NCBI GenBank assembly: GCA_036245525.1
Contig: BTPG01000004.1
Coordinates: 19,887,709 to 19,951,708 of the forward strand
Direction of reading: 5' to 3'
DNA: 64,000 nt
From: Semisulcospira habei
Lineage: Eukaryota > Mollusca > Gastropoda > Semisulcospiridae
This document shows, one piece after another, positions 57,677 to 64,000 of the stretch (its first letter is position 1; each line of letters opens with the position of its first letter). Under the pieces are notes generated by a model that saw only the letters and a program-made list of their open reading frames with translations, did not search any database and had not been told where the DNA came from. A program made the translations under genes and the position numbers.

Positions 57677-57754
57677 CTAACTCATTCGAAACGTGCCGCC
57701 TCCGGATACGCGGCTTATGCCGCGTATCCGGAGGCGGCACGTCTCGAATGAATG
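57677..57754. mobile_element. Family C palindrome
   Basis: 'actcattcgaaacgtgccgc' pairs with 'gcggcacgtctcgaatgaat'. The flanking TTAA sites are mutated on both sides. It is about 200 bp from the candidate NCX microexon. Confidence 0.85.
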
Positions 57755-57960
57755 AAAATGTGATGTCAACATAAATATACTAACACACACACGCACGCGC
57801 GCATGCACGCACGCACGCACACCTACACCCCCCCCCCCCCCTAGGCCCTCCTCCAACACACACAAAAAGTAAGGCTCTGCGGAAGCAAGGAAGCTTGAAA
57901 TCTAATGCGATGTCACTGATAATGTCCTATTAATTATACGAAAACGGTAGACCATCTTAC

Positions 57961-57998
57961 CTGAACTCATTTTGATAATATAAGGCGCAGTAAATATT
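57961..57998 (-). CDS. NCX: Candidate alternative NCX microexon, partial duplicate of the A/B exon
   Basis: This is a 38-bp open segment with a strong pyrimidine tract and acceptor 'ttctttttctgcag' and donor 'ttcag|gtaaga'. Read in the same phase as the exon at 58068-58168 (one base in, one base out) it gives IFTAPYIIKMSS, which resembles the end of that exon (DEPYIVKKGS). The last 30 nt including the donor differ at 7 positions, and similarity continues into the intron ('gtgagatg' versus 'gtaagatg'). It therefore looks like a local tandem duplicate of the exon's 3' part. It is 63 nt shorter than the full exon, so including it instead would remove 21 codons, among them the DDEEYEK acidic segment. 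The spacer of 69 bp is probably too short to splice both together. It could also be a dead remnant. Confidence 0.4.
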
Positions 57999-58067
57999 CT
58001 GCAGAAAAAGAAAGTTATATATCTCTTATAAGCCATACTAACACACAAAAAAAGAAAAGCATCTCAC

Positions 58068-58168
58068 CTGAGCCCTTTTTGACAATGTACGGCTCGTCCA
58101 ACTCGATGGAGAAGGATTCTGTTTTCTCGTACTCCTCATCGTCCACGATGTGAATCCGGATGCACTGT
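58068..58168 (-). CDS. NCX: NCX exon at the mutually exclusive A/B position (Calx-beta 2)
   Basis: This 101-bp exon has acceptor 'tttcag' and donor 'tcag|gtgag'. It encodes 33 whole residues, QCIRIHIVDDEEYEK followed by TESFSIELDEPYIVKKGS, with one base completing a codon at each end. The VDDEEYEK stretch matches the strongly conserved acidic segment of the NCX second Ca2+-binding domain. In vertebrates this segment is encoded by the alternative exons A and B, whose choice sets Ca2+ sensitivity. The single trailing G joins the GG that begins the next exon (25661), giving a glycine and confirming phase. A shorter alternative exon may follow at 57961-57998. The downstream intron is unusually long (32.4 kb). 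A 62-bp GA microsatellite lies 135 bp upstream of the acceptor. Confidence 0.92.
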
Positions 58169-58299
58169 CTGAAACACAGAAGAAGAAACTTCTAAAAATA
58201 CTACTATTTTATGTAAGTGCAAAAAGAATACCTTATCTTTGACACAAAAGCACATTGTACAAAGAAAAGACTAATTAGAACAATCAAAAGGTAAGTCCG

Positions 58300-58302
<3 letters not shown>

Positions 58303-58363
<61 letters not shown>
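58303..58363. repeat. GA microsatellite upstream of the NCX A/B exon
   Basis: About 30 copies of GA. In the gene's direction it is a CT tract 135 bp before the acceptor of the exon at 58068-58168. Confidence 0.97.
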
Positions 58364-58366
<3 letters not shown>

Positions 58367-58410
58367 CTGTGGTACTAGGCGCAATTTTGCTGCAAGATCG
58401 ATTCACTGAA

Positions 58411-58795
58411 GTAACCCCTTTACTGCCAGTGGAAGAGGACTGTGTTTTTGAAACCGCTGAACAAATCGGAATAAACATAACCCTTTTAGCTCCGAAGGTC
58501 CCATTTCCCAAATTTTGGAAGCGTTAGTTTAACGACTATTTACCATTTGCAGGAGATTCACTGACCATGATACTTCAAATGTAGTGCCAGACTAGCTTGG
58601 CGCCTGAAGGCGCCAAGCTAATCTGGCACTACAGTTGAATTATAATGGTCAATCAATCTCCTGCTGCAGGGACTCGGGGCTAAAAGGGTTAACATCGAAG
58701 ATCCCCCCTCAAAGACACTTGGATACAAAGTGGGTTTCATCGAGAGGCATAAGTCGTCACAAACCTCCGCCACTGCTGCAGTCGCCGTTCATTCG
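58411..58795. mobile_element. Family B element interrupted by a family A element
   Basis: The left end 'aaccccttta ctgccagtgg' of a B element (58413) is followed by a complete family A element at 58477-58692 ('ttttagctccgaaggtccc' to 'ggctaaaagggttaa'). The remainder of B then resumes, with a decayed core 'cgagaggcataagtcg' at 58740. Confidence 0.65.
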
Positions 58796-58840
58796 GGCTT
58801 AAGCCCTTAGCTACCGGGGCACGGCGAACTCTTCCCAGCT

Positions 58841-58903
58841 GCAAGAGACATAAACCCTCACGAGCCCCCGCAGTCGCGGGGGCTCATGTGGGTTCATGCC
58901 TCT
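58841..58903. repeat. Family B hairpin core
   Basis: 'gcaagagacataaaccctca' pairs with 'tgtgggttcatgcctctt'. Confidence 0.7.
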
Positions 58904-59834
58904 TATTAGTCCTAAGCGCTTTATGCTCATTTTGGGTCCCACTTCATGTGTTCTTCACGCGAATGTCAGTCAGCGCGCTGCGGTTGTCGACGCGAAATCC
59001 GCGATCACCGGCATCGAAAGGGGTTAACGTCTCACGGTACTAAAAGTGCGTGCGTGCATGCAGCTGCGGGGAGGACGCAGTTGGGGAGTGTTCCCTTTTC
59101 TCGGCATACTATGTTCCTGTCAGCTTCCGGCAATAATATTTTGAGAGGCTATACATCAGCGCCCTGCAGTACATCGGCCACTCTAGGTGTAATTGCCACA
59201 TTCGTCTGGCAACATGGCGCCACTCCCCAAACCACCTCCCAATGCTCCACTCATCCACCCCACCACGATGGCAATGTTTGTTTCATGTCATCGCACAACA
59301 AAAATCAACTTCGAACATTTATTATAATTCTTCCGTAATAGGTAGCTTATGACTACAACAACAACAGTGTTCGAGGACTTTGTCACCTAAAACTGCGATA
59401 TCCAAGACGGGACCAAAATATGGGCCTGTTCAAATTTTACCCCTTGGACCCAGAAGTAAACACGACACCTTTCGCTCTGATCTCCCTCACCCCTCCCCTC
59501 CCTCTCATATAGGAGCACCCTTGCTTAGTGGCATGCGCAGGATTTAAGTGAGCTCACTCGTGCAACTGGTCCCTTGTCTGTGATGTTGCAGCAGCCCGCA
59601 TCGACTCAAAACGATTGGTTTGTGTGCAAAGCCGGTGCAGAAAATGATGCGCTACAGACTGTCGACAGAGGTTATAATTCATTGCGGACAGTCACGCCTC
59701 CACGCCTGCAGTAATTGCAGATATAATACGCCCGAAGGTAATACATAACGCACGTGTACTATGTCCCTGCCCCTGTGCCCCCGTAACCCGTCCCTTGGTG
59801 CCGTCCGTCATGATTCTGATGGCGTGGACGTTAG
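58904..59834. other. Presumed upstream NCX intron, nothing coding recognised
   Basis: No NCX-like exon is seen on the minus strand here, nor between 60053 and 64000. The plus-strand frame at 58946-59338 has no recognisable family. Confidence 0.55.
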
Positions 59835-60052
59835 CCCCACATTCTACCCCAGGACCGAAATCCCCACATTTTGAAGTTGCCCTCTGAAGGCCGGGACTGC
59901 ATTACAATTCTAGAGACAAATCGAGCAGGATAGTTCAAGGGTGGTGCCAGAATAGCTTGGCGCCTATGGGCGCCAAGCTATTCCGGCGCCACCCTTGAAC
60001 TATCATGCTCGATCCGTGTCCTGCTGTGGTGTGTCGGGGCTGAATGAGTTAA
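59835..60052. mobile_element. Family A element (tagttcaagg subtype)
   Basis: The core surrounds 'ggcgcctatgggcgcc' with near-perfect arms. The left end is 'cattctaccccaggaccg' and the right end 'ggggctgaatgagttaa'. It closely resembles the copy at 817. Confidence 0.85.
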
Positions 60053-60184
60053 CCAGCTAATCAACCAAAAACATACCTGACGTCAATGAGTAATGCAAAC
60101 TAATATCACACGCCCAATATGCACAACATATAACAGAAAATAGCATGCTCATGTACTACAGGGCAATAAGATGAAAAACATTAA

Positions 60185-60387
60185 TTAACTCACTCAGCTC
60201 GCGCACGTATTTCCCAAATTTCGGAGGCGTCATCTAACGACTATGCACCTGTTGCAGGAGATGGATCGACTATGATAATTCAAGGGCAGTGCCAGATTAG
60301 CTTGGCGCCAAGCTAATCTGGCGCTACCCTTGAATTATCATGGTCGACCCATCTCCTGCTGTAGTGCGTCAGGGCTGAATGGGTTAA
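60185..60387. mobile_element. Family A hairpin element, loopless
   Basis: It has TTAA at both ends and the centre 'attagcttggcgccaagcta'. The left end is 'ttaactcactcagctcgcgc' and the right end 'gggctgaatgggttaa'. Confidence 0.85.
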
Positions 60388-60591
60388 AACTGTGCAAAAA
60401 TTCCAGCCATCACCGGCCAACAGGCGATCCCCAACGCCCAAGCTTATAAAGATGTACCAAAAGGCAATTGATGACAAACAGCACACATGCCACAGGCAAC
60501 AGATGAAAAACAAACGCGAGAGTACCAAGACTAGGGCGCACTTCAGATTAAAAAAAAAGAAAAAAGTATGAAATATTGCCATATCTTGCCA

Positions 60592-60947
60592 ACAAGATGT
60601 ATTGATTCTCATATGTCCCAGCGGCTGCAGGGGCTCATGAGAATCTGTGCCTCTTGCTCATGTAAAGACTGGATGAGGGAACGGTCAAGATCAGCGAGAC
60701 CCAGAACGGCTCAGTACAGTTGTGATCTCGGCATCCTCACAGCGATCTTAATTTACTGGTCCTCACAAGATCCATCAGACCCCCCACCCCCCCCCCCCCA
60801 CCCCCCCGGCTTAGCGCATTTTCTAATTATTCCTAGCTTTAAATCATCAGCCTTTCATCTGCAAGAGGTATAGATGCTCATAAGCCCCCTCCCCGACCCC
60901 GCCCGCATGTCCTGGGGGGGCTGATGAGGATCTACACCGGCCTCTTG
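60592..60947. repeat. Two family B hairpin cores
   Basis: 60592-60658 has a decayed left arm ('aagatgtattgattctcat') and a good right arm. 60861-60947 has a long GC-rich loop containing C- and G-runs. Confidence 0.65.
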
Positions 60948-61230
60948 TTGGCCCCTTGAACGCTTTATTTACCTCGGAGGCAAAGTTGGCCTCTGGACGT
61001 CATCTCACAATCGGCAATGACACATGTAAATACGGCAGAGCTGCAAAAAGCTTTTGCAAGTGGACGAAACAGTCTCATCAAAAGACTAGATTCCAGACAT
61101 CAAAGACTCGTCTGACAGCTGGTAATTTAACAAGCACCACTTCTCAGGCATGGTCACTTTTGGTGCCCATTACCTTGTTCACGCGGCGAGTCAAATGACA
61201 CCCAGCTGCGATCCGTCTTAGGTTCCATCT

Positions 61231-61464
61231 GCAAGAGGCGTAGATTCTCATGAGCCCATGCTTCAGCAAGGGGCTCACAAGAATCCACGCCTTTTGCTAG
61301 GTTCCGATCGGCCGAATTGCAAGTCTCAGATTCAGGCAGACCAGCGACACATCAGCTACTCTGGACTTTTTGTTGCATAGCCGGCCACAAGCCATCTGCA
61401 AAAGGCATTGCTTCTCATGAGCCCCATGCGACAGCAGGGGCTCATGAGAATCTATGCCCCTTGC
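61231..61464. repeat. Two family B hairpin cores
   Basis: These are 61231-61297 (loop 'catgcttcagcaag') and 61398-61464 (loop 'atgcgacagca'). Both arms are recognisable with a few mismatches. Confidence 0.7.
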
Positions 61465-61689
61465 TGGCAGACAGCGGACGATCTAAATCCTCGGACCGAG
61501 TCATTCATTGGAGTCTAAGTGTAAGACTATGTCCTTATGTACTTTGCTAATGACGGACAAGAGTCCCGCAATCTTGAGCATCAGTCACGGTCTGCTGGCG
61601 GGAAATAGATAATATCGATCTGCAGCCTTTGCACAAGCACGCAGGGTGTACTGATTTATGTTCAATGTAACGTACTGAGCCACCATGAA

Positions 61690-61763
61690 GTTTAAATCAT
61701 TCGCGGCCAGCCGCATCCGGGTGCGCGGCATAAGATCCATATGCGGTTGTCCGCGAATGAGTT
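61690..61763. mobile_element. Decayed family C short-variant palindrome
   Basis: 'tcattcgcggccagccgcat' pairs with 'atgcggttgtccgcgaatga'. The right end is TTAA. Confidence 0.7.
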
Positions 61764-62306
61764 AATAGGCGCATAGACAATCTATATATTGAGTGTTAAT
61801 TTCGTAGCTTTGTTTGTTTGTTGTTGTGTTTATTATTTCATTATTAAATTATTATTATTGATGATGATGATGATGATGATGATTCAACCTAAGTTAGAAA
61901 TTCCAACAATTTCAGACCTGTCATATTGTTACTGCTTTTGTTGTTGTTATTTTTTGTTGTTGTCTTATTATTATTATTACTCTCACCATGCGAGATATGA
62001 TGCAACCGAGGGAAATTGTTTGCACAGACAAGACCTGAAGCCTGATGTGGAATGCCATTTACACAGTGTTTTCATAGCTTGTCCATATGTCAGGTTCAGT
62101 CGTATCATTATTTTATCAACCAGCTATTTCCAACTGCACGAGGCATAGATACCTGCAACTGCAGGGACTCATAAAAATGTACGCCTGTGGCGGCGAGGGC
62201 TGGCCTTATTTAGATCCTAATAATAGTGAGGCATTCAGTGAAATAACTAAGCGACTGAACACAAGAACATAACTGTTATGTAAAAATTAAAATTTAAATG
62301 AAAGCT

Positions 62307-62346
<40 letters not shown>

Positions 62347-62352
62347 TTATCT

Positions 62353-62409
62353 GCAAGTGGAATAGATTCTCATGAGCAGAGCAGAGCTCATGAGAATCTA
62401 TCTCACTTG
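62353..62409. repeat. Family B hairpin core, short-loop variant
   Basis: 'gtggaatagattctcatgag' pairs with 'ctcatgagaatctatctcac' around 'cagagcagag'. It lies directly after a CA microsatellite. Confidence 0.7.
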
Positions 62410-62742
62410 ACGGCAAGGCCTGGTGGCCTCTTTTACATCCAATTACTGACGTACTCATTACAACACTATTCTACTGCTTACAAAAACATCGGTAAGCAAA
62501 TAATCAGTTTGTAATAAAACAGACTCCCTATTTACGTCATCCCATATTTGCCATCTGTTGAAGGGACCATCTGCTTGGTCTGAACTCCACCTCTACCATG
62601 AATCGTGACCGGTGGACTGCTTGTATGTTATATCTAATACACGGCAAACACAACGTTTTTAAGCATCTGAAGCGGGTATAATAACACTCCACAACAGTGG
62701 CCTATTGTCATCTCGCTGTTAAATGTAAGTTCTGCGACGGAG

Positions 62743-62946
62743 TTAACCCTGTACGTGCATTTTTGTTTCTGAATCGTTGTTCATTCAACGACAAAAAGCC
62801 CAAGCCGTCCAAGAAACATGGATACAAATTGGTCTCAGCAAGAGGCATAGATCCTCATGAGCCACCGCAGTCGCGGGGGCTCATGAGGATCTATGTCTCT
62901 TGCAGTTGAATCGTGTTCACTTTTTCTTGACAGTAAAGGGGTTGAA
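62743..62946. mobile_element. Family B element, full length
   Basis: The core at 62838-62903 is near perfect. The left end is 'ttaaccctgtacgtgc' and the right end 'gacagtaaaggggttgaa'. Confidence 0.75.
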
Positions 62947-63428
62947 AGAATATACGTCTGTCTGGGTTGAGCATTAAAAAAAAAAAAGACTAATTATTGA
63001 TAGAGATATTTTGTTTTTAGTTAATTAGTTACACGTCTAAACATTTCATGCATATAAACAGAAACTGCGCAGCAATCACATTTATCATGAACGCTATATA
63101 ACGTGAACTTATGAAGCTACGCATGACTTTGCAATCTGTGAATGCGCTTCAGCCATATGGCGGAAACCTATTGACAAATAGATAAAACATTTCTTCCATT
63201 CATTATGGATAAACCACTTAATGCAAAATAAATATGGGTAATTGTTTATTTATTTCAATGCCGTAACATCGCCAGCTGTGTTATACGTTTTATTGCAATG
63301 GATCGCTGGCCATAACGTTGTCATAAAACACGTTTCCGAGACATCAGCTTTTGGTAAAGTCGATCCCACCGAAAGTTTAGACCGTCTCGACCCAACAAAA
63401 TGGTTCGTCACAGTGGAAGACCTTAATC

Positions 63429-63629
63429 TGCAAAAGAATACATCTACATGAGACCTCCCAGGTGCAGGGGCTCATAAGGATGTATACTGTTTATTGGCGT
63501 CGTTTGCATGTATGTTCATGGCGTTGATAAAAGTATTCGGGAGAAAATTACCACACTCAATGACACTCATCTACAGAAGGTATATCCTCATGTGCCCCCG
63601 CGGGTGTGCTCATGAGGATGTATACCATT
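63429..63629. repeat. Two decayed family B hairpins
   Basis: 63429-63490 and 63573-63629 ('ggtatatcctcatgtgcccc' against 'tgctcatgaggatgtatacc'). Confidence 0.55.
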
Positions 63630-64000
63630 TGGTGAACTCATTTGGATCTATGGGACGGATGGGACAATCAGGCGCTAGAAATGACGGATGACATGACAGC
63701 TTGCACAGCGCTCGGTCATTCACGAGACATCTTTGCTGGCAGAGGACAAAAAGCGTTGTGGCGAAGATAGAACCCGGTCAAAACGGTTCGAACACCTAGC
63801 GGTTTGACAGCTTGCACTAGTCAGTCTCCACGTTTAGTTGACACAGATGATGTAAGCTTGGAAACCCTAAACTCTCGCAATCCTAATCGGCATATTTTTT
63901 TTTAAAAATACGTATTCGCGATTCAGTGTATCGATCGTGAACTGAAACACTATGGCAAAGCTGCAGAGGCTCCTGAAGTTTTCAGTCTCGCTTCTCAGTG

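Overview
This is a 64 kb piece of an animal nuclear genome, most likely a mollusc and perhaps a gastropod. That placement is inferred from the intron/exon layout, the very high microsatellite and hairpin-MITE load, and tRNA-SINEs whose tails end in a 'gttaaaccc'-type motif. It is not proven. The only host gene I can support is the 3' third of an SLC8-family Na+/Ca2+ exchanger (NCX) on the minus strand. Six exons join in perfect phase (58068-58168, 25531-25661, 23810-23909, 22086-22205, 20563-20721, 19895-20271). They encode 328 residues: the variable part and end of the second Ca2+-binding (Calx-beta) domain, the end of the cytosolic loop, the alpha-2 ion-transport repeat and the C-terminus. 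The 5' two thirds of the gene must lie beyond position 64000. The exon at 58068-58168 corresponds to the mutually exclusive exon A/B site of vertebrate NCX1, and a short possible second alternative exon lies 69 bp downstream of it (57961-57998).

Layout: 1-19894 is downstream of the stop codon (3' UTR of unknown length, then intergenic) and holds only repeats. 19895-25661 has five exons separated by introns of 0.3 to 1.6 kb, all carrying transposable elements. 25662-58067 is one 32.4 kb intron containing a 51-copy 40-bp satellite, a 2-kb tandem duplication, two LINE copies, a SINE, other minisatellites and dozens of hairpins. 58169-64000 is presumed upstream intron with the same repeats.

The most striking property is saturation by short palindromic (foldback) elements of several unrelated sequence families. 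They share one architecture: a near-perfect inverted repeat flanked by TTAA, with ends reading TTAACCC or TTAACTC. Family A has a core reading 'ggcgccaagctaatctggc' and about 30 copies. Family B has a core reading 'catgagcccc...ggggctcatg' and about 35 copies including fragments. Family C reads 'gagacgtgccgcctccgg', D 'gtcggtagcg...gtcgcgatgatt', E 'aaaaggccatcgggcc', F 'gtgctggtctgtga', G 'cttgcttagtggctgg' and J 'acaaacatgcgatatcg'. Some sit end to end sharing a single TTAA and some are nested in each other, which suggests insertion at TTAA by piggyBac-type transposition of non-autonomous elements. No transposase was seen. Because many lie in NCX introns, the pre-mRNA should contain many long hairpins.

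No rRNA, functional tRNA, CRISPR or bacterial-type features are present. One assembly gap of 20 N lies at 13750-13769, inside a palindrome.
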